Below are positions 10,457-19,061 of a stretch of DNA of 64,000 nucleotides, in pieces. The notes beneath the pieces were generated by a model. It saw only the letters and a list, made by a program, of their open reading frames with translations, was not told the origin of the DNA and did no database searches. The DNA is taken from positions 930,001 through 994,000 of the forward strand of contig NZ_FUHM01000002.1 of NCBI RefSeq assembly GCF_900155565.1, written 5' to 3'. The stretch is from Anaerosalibacter sp. Marseille-P3206 (GTDB lineage Bacteria; Bacillota; Clostridia; Tissierellales; Sporanaerobacteraceae). Position 1 is the stretch's first letter, and each line of letters starts with the position of its first letter. The position numbers and the translations under genes are program-made.

Positions 10457-11848
10457 TCAAATTTGATTGTTTTTTATATATTTTACTACCAAGACATTTT
10501 TTGTCTCAGGGGTAATTTTATAATATTCACTAGTTCTCATTCCTATAATCCATATAATATTCTTCTCATCTACCAATATAGGAATAGTATCTCTATCTGG
10601 AATTGGAACTTTTTCATCAATAAAATAATCTTTAAGCTTTTTGGTTCCCTTCATCCCAAAAGGAACAAACACATCCCCTGGCAATCTATTTCTAATTGTT
10701 AGAATGCCTACTATTCTATCATAATCAAAATATTTAATAAACCCATCTTTAAAATTAAACTTAACTTCTTCAACCGGTAAAACTTTTGATTCAACAGCAA
10801 AACCCAGCTCCTTAAAATATGTATATTCTCCAATAGAAATACTCTTATTATACGAAACTTTCTCTTTTCCTTTATCTACTTCTATTATTAAATCATCATA
10901 GCTTGTCTTAGCTTTTATACAGTTGATTAAATCAATACTCTTACCAGTTTCTCCTTTAGATAATTCTACCACATCTCTAATATGAGTTTCTGTTATTCCC
11001 TTAAGATTACCTGACAATTTCTCAATGCAATGTCTTATTATTCTAAACTTAATTGCTTCATGTTCTAATAAAAATTTACCCCTACATAAAATTATACTAT
11101 TTCCATCCTCAAATTTCACCATCTGTTTGTATTTTTGATGAGAAAGTTCTTTAAGAAAACTACTATCCCTTTGAGAAGTCGCAGAAATCCTCCAAAGTGT
11201 ATCTACTATATTGGGATTGAAATTCGACTCTATGTAGGGAATTAACTCTAATCTTATTTTATTTCTACTGTAAATAGGTTCTAAGTTCGTCCTATCTAAT
11301 CTAGTTTTTATATTATTTGACTTTATATATTCTTCAATTTCACTTCTAGAAATACCTAAAATCGGTCTAATAATATCATCATTTTTGTATTCCATGCCTC
11401 TTAGCCCATCAATTCCTGTGCCTCTCATAAATCTCATCAAAAGCGTTTCAGCTTGATCATCTTTGTTGTGAGCTACTGCAATCTTTCCCCCACCCAACGA
11501 TGATATTATTTCTCTAAAAAACTTATATCTGAGTATTCTTCCAGCATCTTCAGATGAAATTTTGTGTTCTCTTGCATATCCATCCATATCAATTCTTTTA
11601 GAATAATAAGGAATGTCATTTTTCAAAGCCTCATTTTTTACAAACTCTTCATCTTCATCTGCTTCCATTCCTCTAACACCATGATTTACATGGGCAACAT
11701 AAATAGAAAAAGGTATTTCTTTACGAATTTCCATAAGAACATATAAAAGTGCCATAGAATCAGGCCCTCCTGATACACCTATTAGCACCTTTTCATGAGG
11801 ATTAATCAATTCATATCTTTTTATACACTCCATAGCCTTACTCTTCAT
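10457..11848 (-). CDS. tilS: tRNA(Ile)-lysidine synthase
   Basis: Modifies the wobble C34 of tRNA-Ile(CAU) to lysidine using ATP and lysine, so that AUA codons are read as isoleucine. This is essential in an AT-rich genome. The PP-loop SGGPDS is at 26-31, and the N-terminal catalytic domain also carries the [10 protein letters not shown] and [10 protein letters not shown] segments. The C-terminal half (about 350-463) matches the tRNA-binding TilS C-terminal domain. Length 463 is normal. ATG follows AGGTGG. It sits between yabT and hpt. Confidence 0.95.
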   Translation of the reverse strand: MKSKAMECIKRYELINPHEKVLIGVSGGPDSMALLYVLMEIRKEIPFSIYVAHVNHGVRGMEADEDEEFVKNEALKNDIPYYSKRIDMDGYAREHKISSEDAGRILRYKFFREIISSLGGGKIAVAHNKDDQAETLLMRFMRGTGIDGLRGMEYKNDDIIRPILGISRSEIEEYIKSNNIKTRLDRTNLEPIYSRNKIRLELIPYIESNFNPNIVDTLWRISATSQRDSSFLKELSHQKYKQMVKFEDGNSIILCRGKFLLEHEAIKFRIIRHCIEKLSGNLKGITETHIRDVVELSKGETGKSIDLINCIKAKTSYDDLIIEVDKGKEKVSYNKSISIGEYTYFKELGFAVESKVLPVEEVKFNFKDGFIKYFDYDRIVGILTIRNRLPGDVFVPFGMKGTKKLKDYFIDEKVPIPDRDTIPILVDEKNIIWIIGMRTSEYYKITPETKNVLVVKYIKNNQI

Positions 11849-11904
11849 ATCTCTACCACCTATTTAAACTTTTGTATACTCTCTACATATAATACCCTTT
11901 TGCT

Positions 11905-12768
11905 CTAAAAAAACCAAACTTTTATTCCAAATATTATTGAAAACATGCAAAAAATAATGCTCCCAATAAAAAAGTAGTCTATCTTATGAATTTCTATATG
12001 GGTGTTTTTAGAATTCCAAGATAGTTTCATTAAATCAGATTTATATTTCCTTAACGATACATATGTACCACTTAATCCGCTTTTTAAAATACTTTTTATG
12101 TTTTTATTTAATCTTGATGCTTCAATTTTAGTAATTATCTCTTTTAATTCAAATATAATAGGGCTATATTCTCTATTGAATATTAAAGACACTATAATCA
12201 TACATGTAGTAAATATTATTTGTTCTATGTAATTATTGTTTTTAGAATTTCTCCAAGAAATTAAATTGTAACATGGTGTATATTCTATCATAGATTTATT
12301 TTTTTCTACAACCCCACCAAAGTCAATAAAATAAATACAATCGTCATTAACTAATAAAATATTCTCTAATTTCATATCAGTATATTTAAATCCTAGCTTG
12401 TATACATCTTCTAAAAAATTGGCTATTTTCAATCCTACATCAAAAATAATTTTTAGAGACAACTTATTCTTCTTGGCATATTCTTTTAAGTTGTCTCCTC
12501 TAATATAGTCCATTACAATAAAATGATAAATTCTACCTTCTATTTCCCAATCATCATAATCGTAAACTTTAGGAATAGAAGGTAGGCTCTTAAGCTTATC
12601 CATTATATAATATTCTCTAGTAATAGAAGAAGTGTTTTTAGATATTTTTATAGCCTTTATAGCTCCAATGCTGTCTCTAACCTTAAATATCTTACCAAAA
12701 GCACCCTCACCTATTTTTTCTAATAAAGTATAACTTTTTTTATTCCATTTACCCTTTATCACAACCAT
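11905..12768 (-). CDS. yabT: YabT-like Hanks-type Ser/Thr protein kinase, C-terminal membrane anchor
   Basis: Predicted sporulation-associated protein kinase. ATG at 12768 with AGGTGA five bases upstream gives 287 residues. The glycine loop GEGAFG is at 20-25 and a lysine in the AIKAIKI strand (38 or 41) fills the ATP-anchoring role. The catalytic loop reads YTDMKLEN with Asp131 and Asn136, and DFG is at 149-151. The usual His-Arg before the catalytic Asp is replaced by Tyr-Thr, so it is a non-RD kinase. A single hydrophobic helix ends the protein (about 263-287) with no extracellular sensor, as in B. subtilis YabT. It overlaps no neighbour but is tightly spaced after yabS. Confidence 0.88.
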   Translation of the reverse strand: MVVIKGKWNKKSYTLLEKIGEGAFGKIFKVRDSIGAIKAIKISKNTSSITREYYIMDKLKSLPSIPKVYDYDDWEIEGRIYHFIVMDYIRGDNLKEYAKKNKLSLKIIFDVGLKIANFLEDVYKLGFKYTDMKLENILLVNDDCIYFIDFGGVVEKNKSMIEYTPCYNLISWRNSKNNNYIEQIIFTTCMIIVSLIFNREYSPIIFELKEIITKIEASRLNKNIKSILKSGLSGTYVSLRKYKSDLMKLSWNSKNTHIEIHKIDYFFIGSIIFCMFSIIFGIKVWFF

Positions 12769-12777
12769 ATTGCTCAC

Positions 12778-13485
12778 CTAAATAATATAATCTGAAAGAA
12801 CCCCTTCTTCTCTCTCTTGTACATTTTCATTGAGAAGCATATGTATACCTCCTTCTAAAGCAGGTCCTGTTGGAGTCACTCCCCCTATAGATATAGACTC
12901 CATATGCTCCTCTAAATATGCAATATCAGATGTGAAATTGGCAAGAACTTTATAAAAGGCCTCATCCCCTGGATAAGTTATAACTCCTACTTCTGATTTC
13001 CCCTTTCTTTCCTTCAAAAATCTTAACAACTCTAATACACTCATTTTTGAAGCCTTTATCTTATTTTTCATACTACCACTAGTATCTAATATTAAAAGGC
13101 ATTTAATGGGTATCTCATCTTCTAAATTTTCCATCATCCTAATTATCTTACCTCTAGTTTTTGGAGATACTTCCTTTGTGTCCTTGTCTATTATACATTT
13201 AAGTTCTTTGTTTACCAATTCTTCAATACTTCTTTGAACAGATGCTACTGTCACCATGCTTAGTGCATTAGAGAGATTCTCCAAGTTTGTTATCTGACAG
13301 ATGCCTCCTCCACTTGAAGCAATCTCTTCTACTTCTACTAAGGGCATTTCTTTTAGACTATTCTTTACAATTCCTATGGTGTTAACTCTTATTCCCTTTT
13401 CATATGCCTTCTTTGCTGCCTCAATAGGACTTATCCCTAAATTAGATTCACCATCAGTAATAAGTACTATTTGTTTTAAATTCAT
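12778..13485 (-). CDS. yabS: YabS-like von Willebrand factor A domain protein
   Basis: Protein of 235 residues with a metal-ion-dependent adhesion site DTSGS at 134-138 and a following Thr-containing PTGPALEGG loop near 215, typical of a VWA domain. The first 80 residues look like the C-terminal part of another VWA fold (VLITDGESN at 7-15, IGIV at 37-40), so the order of parts is unusual. B. subtilis YabS lies at the same place between spoIIE and yabT and is sporulation-linked; its molecular function is unknown to me. It probably acts with the adjacent kinase. Confidence 0.8.
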   Translation of the reverse strand: MNLKQIVLITDGESNLGISPIEAAKKAYEKGIRVNTIGIVKNSLKEMPLVEVEEIASSGGGICQITNLENLSNALSMVTVASVQRSIEELVNKELKCIIDKDTKEVSPKTRGKIIRMMENLEDEIPIKCLLILDTSGSMKNKIKASKMSVLELLRFLKERKGKSEVGVITYPGDEAFYKVLANFTSDIAYLEEHMESISIGGVTPTGPALEGGIHMLLNENVQEREEGVLSDYII

Positions 13486-13610
13486 AATATCACTCCATTC
13501 TCTTTTTATGGATTATTAACAATTGTCATAACTTTATTCATTATATGATTGTTTACATTTATCGGTTAATCGTTTTAAGAGAATGGCTGAATTTCAGCTT
13601 ATAATTTTTG

Positions 13611-15968
13611 CTACTTTTTTGCCTTCCATACCTTAGTTACCAAAACTGTCATATCGTCTTTAATCCCGTCCTTAGAAACCTTCTTTGCTTCTTTTAAAAT
13701 CATATTGGCAATAGTTTGAGGATTCAAGCTGTCTATCTTCTCTATTATATCTATTATCCATTTTTCCTTATTACACACTTCTTCATTGGATTCCAAAACC
13801 CCATCAGAAATCATAATTACAAAGTCCCCATCATCTAAATCTTCTTCATATATTTCTATATCCAAATCCTTTAACATGCCTACTGGTAGTGAATGAGAAC
13901 TTATAACCTCAACTTTATCTTGTTTCTTAATAAATGTAGGAGCAGCTCCTGTTTTTATAGCTTCAAGTTTCCCCGTATATAAATCAATATTGCCAATATC
14001 CAATGTGGTAAATATTTCATCCCCTGATTTCAACATCAAAATCGAATTGATTGTCTTTAATCCAAGTTCTATATCAAAGCCTGCTTCTAAGAACTTTTCT
14101 AATAAGGATATAGCTATTGTACTTTCAAAACTTGCCTTTTTCCCTACTCCCATACCATCACTAAGTGCTGCAAAGTACTTGTTATTCTCTTCTCCAAAAG
14201 TAAAAGAATCCCCTGATACATTATTATCTGACTCATTGCTTTTTGCAATCTTTGTAATAGCACTAAATCTATTAGCCTTTACTAATTTATATCTGGTCAC
14301 CTCTTTTGGTCTAATATTGTTTACTATGAACTGACCACTCAATGGTATACCTATAACTTCTGATACTATTTCTCTAACATTTTCTAGAGAGTTTTCGTTT
14401 TTAAAATGCTTATTTACCTCAATATATATTTCAAAATCATCATCAAACTCAGCAACAGTTACTCCCGCTGCATCTACTCCCGCTACCCGCAGTTGAGAGT
14501 AAACACTTTCCTCCACTTCCGAATTAAATGTAATCTCTTTGTTTATATCATTCATAATCTCTTCCATTATTTTAGATATGCCCATAAGTTGCTCTGATAC
14601 GAGTTTTCTATTTTCTGTGAGTTTTCTCTCCCACATATAATTAATCCTATACCTCTCAAAAACACTATTAGTTTTTTCAATTACCTCTTCTGTTTTGATG
14701 CAAGTGTTAGTAAAAAGTTCTGGAAGACTGTCCTCATGAATCTCTCCCGTCATCTCCAGTGAAGCTAGCAAATTGAAAAAGGAATAATACGTAGTATACA
14801 AATCTTCTTTCCAACAAAATTTTCTCATTGAACATTTATTGCAAGTCTCCTTTGCAACTTGATCTATCAAATGAGTTACATTGTCTGTACATACATCTTC
14901 ATTTTCCACTGCCTTTATAAATATATTCCCTAATTCATTGAATATTTCTGATACATCCATTAGTTTTCTAGTTGTCAAATCTGATATTCTATCACTACTG
15001 TATGTGTCATTTTTATCTACTGCCAAGCTTTTTAATGAATCATTAAAAACATTTTCTAGAAAGTACCTTGATAATACAAAGAATAACAAAAGACCAATAG
15101 ATAGTTCCTTATAATTTAAAAAGCTTGTACTAAACCCATTTATATAGAAACTTAAAATACAATTTCCAAGAATAAATCCTAATATTGAACCGATTTTTCC
15201 TAAATCCTTAAAAACACCAGATAAAAGACCTGAAAATCCAAATATAGCTAGAATAAAAGGCATATCAACTTGAGCTATATAAGAAATCATTCCCACAATA
15301 ACACCTATACCAGCACCTAATGGTGCTCCAAAATAATATCCAAAAGTTAATACAGTAAAAATACTTATAATATTTTTAAAAGATATTGAAGAAAAACCTA
15401 TATCTCCTAATCCTGCTATGGCAAGAGATAGGGTTATAAAAACACATATTATTTCTTCACTAGTATACTTTAATTTGTAGTTTTGTTCTATTTTTGGAAT
15501 GCTATATGAAAAAATATAAGATAAGGTAAATACAACTAATCCTTCAAAAGTAATCATTACAATATCATAAATAAATACATCCTTAAATACAAACAAATCT
15601 ACCAAACTAACTCCTAAAAAAACTATCGAAGATAAAATTGAAGTCTTTAATTTAGTCATCTTTTTGTTTTTACTTAATTGAGTATTGAGTACATAGATAA
15701 TTCCTGCAGTAAATAGATAATTATATCCACTTAACCCATGAAAGCTAATTATACCTAATAGAACTGATATTAATGATATAAAAGAAAAACTAGTTCCAAT
15801 GCTGGCTGATAGAAAAGAAATTCCAAAAGGTGTTAATCCTTTTATTATTCCTGCTCTAGATATAAAGAAGCCTAATATGCCAATTAGAATATAATACCTC
15901 TTAAAGACCATCTTCTGTACAGTTTTTTTCTCCTTTAATGAGATCACCGCTGTTCTACTATCCAACAT
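13611..15968 (-). CDS. spoIIE: stage II sporulation protein E (membrane-bound PP2C-like phosphatase)
   Basis: Dephosphorylates SpoIIAA-P and thereby activates SigF in the forespore; it also localises to the polar septum. I start it at ATG 15968 behind GGGGTGA (785 residues). A 60-residue in-frame extension upstream crosses the predicted promoter and is rejected. The N-terminal third is about ten membrane helices. A central domain includes the cysteine cluster CNKCSMRKFC seen in SpoIIE proteins. The C-terminal phosphatase has the SDGMGVG metal site and a final MISDGV motif. Neighbours are yabR and yabS, as in Bacillus. Confidence 0.95.
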   Translation of the reverse strand: MLDSRTAVISLKEKKTVQKMVFKRYYILIGILGFFISRAGIIKGLTPFGISFLSASIGTSFSFISLISVLLGIISFHGLSGYNYLFTAGIIYVLNTQLSKNKKMTKLKTSILSSIVFLGVSLVDLFVFKDVFIYDIVMITFEGLVVFTLSYIFSYSIPKIEQNYKLKYTSEEIICVFITLSLAIAGLGDIGFSSISFKNIISIFTVLTFGYYFGAPLGAGIGVIVGMISYIAQVDMPFILAIFGFSGLLSGVFKDLGKIGSILGFILGNCILSFYINGFSTSFLNYKELSIGLLLFFVLSRYFLENVFNDSLKSLAVDKNDTYSSDRISDLTTRKLMDVSEIFNELGNIFIKAVENEDVCTDNVTHLIDQVAKETCNKCSMRKFCWKEDLYTTYYSFFNLLASLEMTGEIHEDSLPELFTNTCIKTEEVIEKTNSVFERYRINYMWERKLTENRKLVSEQLMGISKIMEEIMNDINKEITFNSEVEESVYSQLRVAGVDAAGVTVAEFDDDFEIYIEVNKHFKNENSLENVREIVSEVIGIPLSGQFIVNNIRPKEVTRYKLVKANRFSAITKIAKSNESDNNVSGDSFTFGEENNKYFAALSDGMGVGKKASFESTIAISLLEKFLEAGFDIELGLKTINSILMLKSGDEIFTTLDIGNIDLYTGKLEAIKTGAAPTFIKKQDKVEVISSHSLPVGMLKDLDIEIYEEDLDDGDFVIMISDGVLESNEEVCNKEKWIIDIIEKIDSLNPQTIANMILKEAKKVSKDGIKDDMTVLVTKVWKAKK

Positions 15969-15998
15969 AAAATCACCCCTACTATTATTTTCATTTTC

Positions 15999-16031
15999 AT
16001 AATAGCAGAAAACATATGCAATAATTGTCAA
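15999..16031 (-). promoter_or_regulatory. Spo0A-type SigA promoter of spoIIE (21-bp spacer)
   Basis: On the minus strand TTGACA (16026-16031) is followed, after exactly 21 bases, by TATTAT (15999-16004), about 30 bases before the spoIIE start codon. An over-long spacer of 21-22 bases is the known feature of the Spo0A-activated spoIIE and spoIIG promoters of B. subtilis. Confidence 0.65.
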
Positions 16032-16056
16032 TACTAGTTGCCTAATTATAAGAATA

Positions 16057-16066
16057 TTTAGACAAA
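16057..16066 (-). promoter_or_regulatory. possible 0A box upstream of spoIIE
   Basis: Minus-strand TTTGTCTAAA differs by one base from a TTTGTCGAAA-like Spo0A box and lies about 26 bases upstream of the -35 element. Confidence 0.45.
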
Positions 16067-16230
16067 ATCTCATATCATCTTTTAAAATATTCCTTTTTTT
16101 GGTTAATCTAAAATACTTAATGTTAACCTTGTATTCAAGTAATCTCAACAGCTTTAAGTTAAAGTGACAAAATTATACATATGATGTGAAATTATGTACT
16201 TTTAAGTTATGTAATATATATCAAAAACGA

Positions 16231-16255
16231 AAAAAAACCGGAATCATCCGGTTTT
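16231..16255 (-). terminator. yabR terminator
   Basis: Arms AAAACCGG/CCGGTTTT with a six-base loop, followed on the minus strand by a T run. The hairpin overlaps the yabR stop codon. Confidence 0.8.
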
Positions 16256-16674
16256 TAAAAACTCATACTACTTTTACCACGAGGTCTAGCTCCAGAACCT
16301 TTCTTAGTTTCTCGGCTCTTCAACTGATCTTGTCTTTCATTACTTTCTTTCAAAAACATTGAAAGTTTATCTTCAAAAGACATATTCTTTTGCTTATTGT
16401 CTGTTTTATCCCAATCTATTTCAATTGGCATGTTGGACTTTGGTTTAGCTTGTCTAATGGAAAGACTAATCTTCCCATCCTTACTCTTAGATAAAATCTT
16501 TACTTTAACTTTTTGTTCTTTTTTTAAATAATCACTTACTTTTTCTACATAATCATCTGATATTTCAGAAATATGGACCAATCCATTCTTTCCTTCTGGT
16601 AGTTGAACAAAAGCACCAAAGTTCGTTATTCCGGTAACAGTGCCTTCAACTACTTCACCAACAACTACGGGCAT
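16255..16674 (-). CDS. yabR: YabR-like S1-domain RNA-binding protein
   Basis: Small RNA-binding protein of 139 residues. An S1 domain fills about 4-73, with the typical GxVxGxxxFGAFV start (VEGTVTGITNFGAFVQL) and the GLVHISE strand. A basic, disordered C-terminal tail (RETKKGSGARPRGKS) follows. Homologues include B. subtilis YabR and general stress protein 13, which associate with ribosomes; the exact role is not established. ATG follows AGGAGG. It lies between divIC and spoIIE in the conserved order. Confidence 0.88.
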   Translation of the reverse strand: MPVVVGEVVEGTVTGITNFGAFVQLPEGKNGLVHISEISDDYVEKVSDYLKKEQKVKVKILSKSKDGKISLSIRQAKPKSNMPIEIDWDKTDNKQKNMSFEDKLSMFLKESNERQDQLKSRETKKGSGARPRGKSSMSF

Positions 16675-16750
16675 AAATAAATAATTCCTCCTTAAAATAT
16701 ATTGTATTTACTCATAAGTATATATTAGAATACATGATATGTCAATCTGG

Positions 16751-17077
16751 TCAGTTGCTATTCTTCATCAAAAATGGGTCTTTGTTCTTGTTTTTATCCA
16801 CATAGATTATTTCCCTTGGTTTAACCATTTTAAGTTCTTCTCTTGCTACTTTTTCAATGAATTCCAATGAATCACTACTTTTAATTTTACTGTCTAATTC
16901 TTTTATTTCCATTTGAAGAACTTCAATTTCCTCTTCATTTTTTGCCTTTTCAGCTTCGAGTTCCTTCATCATACTCCTTTGAGATATTAAGGTACTTACT
17001 ATATATATGGCAAACATGAAAATCAATACATGTCTAAACCTTATTCTTCCCTTATTTTTTACCTTTCCCTTAGCCAT
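16751..17077 (-). CDS. divIC: septum formation initiator DivIC (FtsB family)
   Basis: Bitopic division protein of 108 residues that bridges the divisome with FtsL and DivIB. ATG at 17077 follows GAGGTGG; a GTG three codons earlier sits within that site. A short basic cytoplasmic tail is followed by one membrane helix at about 16-34. Next comes a leucine-zipper-like coiled coil at about 36-75 and a small C-terminal domain with EKVAREELKMVKPRE. Position between yabQ and yabR agrees with Bacillus. Confidence 0.9.
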   Translation of the reverse strand: MAKGKVKNKGRIRFRHVLIFMFAIYIVSTLISQRSMMKELEAEKAKNEEEIEVLQMEIKELDSKIKSSDSLEFIEKVAREELKMVKPREIIYVDKNKNKDPFLMKNSN

Positions 17078-17123
17078 AATTACCACCTCATAAATGATAT
17101 TCTACACAATATTAAAAAATCCT

Positions 17124-17600
17124 TTATTTTTTAGTAGAAATTAACTTTAAATTTTTTTTCATATTTTTAATACCCTGTTTACAAGCTTGTTTAACTTTTT
17201 TATTCTTATTAATAAATGGCCTTAATATTGTTTTTAAAAAGCTAAAAGGTAAAAGTAAAATTTTGTAGAGTCTTTCTAATATAATAAATATAAATTTTAA
17301 TATTTTTATACATAGTGGATAAATTATCTTACTTAATATTTTGATATACAAAAAAACTCCTAAACATAGACCGACAAATAAGTATCCTCTTAATTCTCCA
17401 AAGCTGCTCTTTATTAAAATATAAAAAGTTATTGCCACTACCATTATCCAAAATAATAAATCTCCAATAAAAGTCTTTAACTTATTAGGTTTAATAAAAT
17501 ATCTAAAAGCTTTATATATATCAAATAATAAACCTATAATAAGTCCACCATAAAAAAGAGTTAAAAATATATAAAGTTGCACTTTAATAGAATTGTCCAT
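17124..17600 (-). CDS. yabQ: spore cortex biosynthesis protein YabQ
   Basis: Membrane protein of 158 residues with about four hydrophobic helices and a strongly basic C-terminal tail. The N-terminal pattern (FLTLFYGGLIIGLLFDIYKAFRY) is the YabQ family signature. In B. subtilis YabQ is needed for cortex formation and localises to the membranes around the forespore. ATG follows TTGGAG. It lies 15 bases after yabP, consistent with a mother-cell sporulation operon. Confidence 0.88.
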   Translation of the reverse strand: MDNSIKVQLYIFLTLFYGGLIIGLLFDIYKAFRYFIKPNKLKTFIGDLLFWIMVVAITFYILIKSSFGELRGYLFVGLCLGVFLYIKILSKIIYPLCIKILKFIFIILERLYKILLLPFSFLKTILRPFINKNKKVKQACKQGIKNMKKNLKLISTKK

Positions 17601-17615
17601 ATCTCATCTCCAAAA

Positions 17616-17897
17616 TCACTTAAACATTTTCCCTAATAAATTTCCTTTAGAACCAAATTCCTTATTGCTGTAAACTATTCCATTTATAACTCCATCTATT
17701 TTTACATTTCCATCTTCTAAATTTAATTTGTTGATATTAAGACCTTCTCCTTTTATAGTAATACCCCCCTTTATGGTGTTTAGTAAAATAATATTGTCAT
17801 TAAAACTTTCTACCTGCTCAACCCCTGTTATAGTTAGTTTTTTTCTATCTTCTAAATATATGTTTTGATTTTTAAATTTTATATTATTATCACCCAC
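17616..17897 (-). CDS. yabP: sporulation protein YabP
   Basis: Soluble protein of 93 residues with alternating beta strands (about 10-90), typical of the YabP/YqfC family. The family pattern LTITGVEQVESFNDNIILLNT is visible at about 21-41. The start is GTG at 17897 with GGGGGG upstream. In B. subtilis yabP and yabQ are SigE-controlled and act in coat or cortex assembly. A SigE-like promoter may lie in 17900-17960, but I could not define it convincingly. Confidence 0.88.
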   Translation of the reverse strand: MGDNNIKFKNQNIYLEDRKKLTITGVEQVESFNDNIILLNTIKGGITIKGEGLNINKLNLEDGNVKIDGVINGIVYSNKEFGSKGNLLGKMFK

Positions 17898-17969
17898 ATT
17901 TATTCCCCCCTACATACATACTATTAAATAATATGTATAAAAAGGTGTGTTTATTACATATAACTGTAC

Positions 17970-18008
17970 AAAAATAATAAATAGGACAGAGTATCCACTG
18001 TCCTATTT
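17970..18008 (-). terminator. rqcP terminator
   Basis: Eleven-base arms AAATAGGACAG/CTGTCCTATTT with an eight-base loop, then an AT-rich stretch with T runs on the minus strand. It separates the housekeeping genes from yabP/yabQ. Confidence 0.75.
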
Positions 18009-18010
18009 AT

Positions 18011-18250
18011 CTATAATACTTTATATAATTCCTGAGCCTTATCCTTTGGTACATTATCCATCACAGCAGCTACTTCTACCTTCATGGAACCATTCCCGAA
18101 ATTTAACTCTATTATATCCCCTACTTTTATTTCATCTCCTGGTTTTGCTACTTTGTCATTTAGTTGTACTCTTCCTTGTTCACATGCTTCTTTAGCTACT
18201 GTTCTTCTCTTAATTATCCTTGAATTCTTTAAATACTTATCTATTCTCAC
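18011..18250 (-). CDS. rqcP: RqcP (YabO) S4-domain ribosome quality-control factor
   Basis: RNA-binding protein of 79 residues, essentially a single S4 domain (MRIDKYLKNSRIIKRRTVAKE at the N-terminus, then a KPGDEIKVGD turn). In Firmicutes this Hsp15-like protein assists RqcH in adding C-terminal alanine tails to stalled chains on 50S subunits. The start is GTG at 18250 behind GAGGGA. B. subtilis has the same gene (yabO) downstream of yabN. Confidence 0.88.
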   Translation of the reverse strand: MRIDKYLKNSRIIKRRTVAKEACEQGRVQLNDKVAKPGDEIKVGDIIELNFGNGSMKVEVAAVMDNVPKDKAQELYKVL

Positions 18251-18267
18251 ACAGATCCCTCTTTCTT

Positions 18268-18618
18268 TTAACCAACTCTTGTGCCATTTGGAACTGGTTT
18301 TTCTGGTTGAGCTAGTACTGGTATTATTCCATCTTGATAACCTATATCAAATAGCATTCCTTCAGAAACTTCACCTGCCATTTTCTTTGGTGCTAAGTTT
18401 ACTAAAAATAATGCTTGTTGTCCTACTATTTCAGTTGGATCTTCCCTTTCACCTTTCATGCCTACTAAAATTGTTCTTGAAAATTCTTCAAAATTAACAG
18501 TTAGTTTTAATAGTTTATTTGACTTTTCTACATCTTCTACTGATTCAATAGTTCCCACTCTTATATCAATTTGATCTAGAACATCTAAGGTAATATTAGG
18601 TTTAACTTCAGCTGTCAC
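18268..18618 (-). CDS. csaA: CsaA-like tRNA-binding domain protein
   Basis: Protein of 116 residues consisting of one EMAP-II-type OB fold (tRNA-binding domain). Family features are DIRVGTIESVE near 18-28, ILVGMKGE near 50-57 and LFLVNLAPKKMAGEVSEGMLF near 71-91. CsaA-like proteins act as tRNA-binding or chaperone-like factors; the role here is unknown. The start is GTG at 18618 behind AGGAGGGG. This gene is not at this position in B. subtilis, so it is an insertion into the conserved order. Confidence 0.82.
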   Translation of the reverse strand: MTAEVKPNITLDVLDQIDIRVGTIESVEDVEKSNKLLKLTVNFEEFSRTILVGMKGEREDPTEIVGQQALFLVNLAPKKMAGEVSEGMLFDIGYQDGIIPVLAQPEKPVPNGTRVG

Positions 18619-18649
18619 AATTACCCCTCCTATAATATATTGTATTTGA

Positions 18650-18680
18650 AAAAAACCAGGTCACTGGACCTGATTTTTTT
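18650..18680 (-). terminator. HU gene terminator
   Basis: CAGGTC/GACCTG stem with A/T runs on both sides, so it may stop transcription in both directions. Confidence 0.8.
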
Positions 18681-18690
18681 ATAACCAATT

Positions 18691-18969
18691 TTACTTATTT
18701 ACTGATTCTTTTAATGCTTTTCCTGCTTTAAATACTGGTGCTTTTGAAGCTGGAATTTGTATAACTTCTTCAGGATTTCTTGGGTTTCTTCCTTCTCTAG
18801 CTTTTCTTTCTCTTACTTCAAATGTTCCAAAACCTACAAGTTGAACTTTTTCTCCACTTGCTAATGCTTCTTCAACAGCTTTCATAAATGCATTTAATGC
18901 ACTTTCTGTGTCTTTCTTAGTTAAATTAGCCTTTTCTGCCATACTAGCAATTAATTCTGCTTTGTTCAT
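18691..18969 (-). CDS. hup: DNA-binding protein HU
   Basis: Histone-like, nucleoid-compacting dimeric protein of 92 residues. The N-terminal helical body ([16 protein letters not shown]) is followed by the [19 protein letters not shown] strand that carries the DNA-embracing beta arm. The arm tip reads [16 protein letters not shown], ending in the usual KALKESV helix. ATG follows GAGGAGG. It lies between mazG and the CsaA-like gene, as often seen in Clostridia. Confidence 0.96.
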   Translation of the reverse strand: MNKAELIASMAEKANLTKKDTESALNAFMKAVEEALASGEKVQLVGFGTFEVRERKAREGRNPRNPEEVIQIPASKAPVFKAGKALKESVNK

Positions 18970-19061
18970 AATTAATTCCTCCTCACAAATTGTTTAAATC
19001 AATACATATAGCATATTCTATGTTTTTTCTTAAAATCCTTCTTTTTTAGTCATTTATAGTG

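Noticed and set aside
15969-16148. 60-codon N-terminal extension of spoIIE
   Set aside because: It runs through the predicted promoter and 0A box, has no ribosome site, and the inner ATG has a good one.
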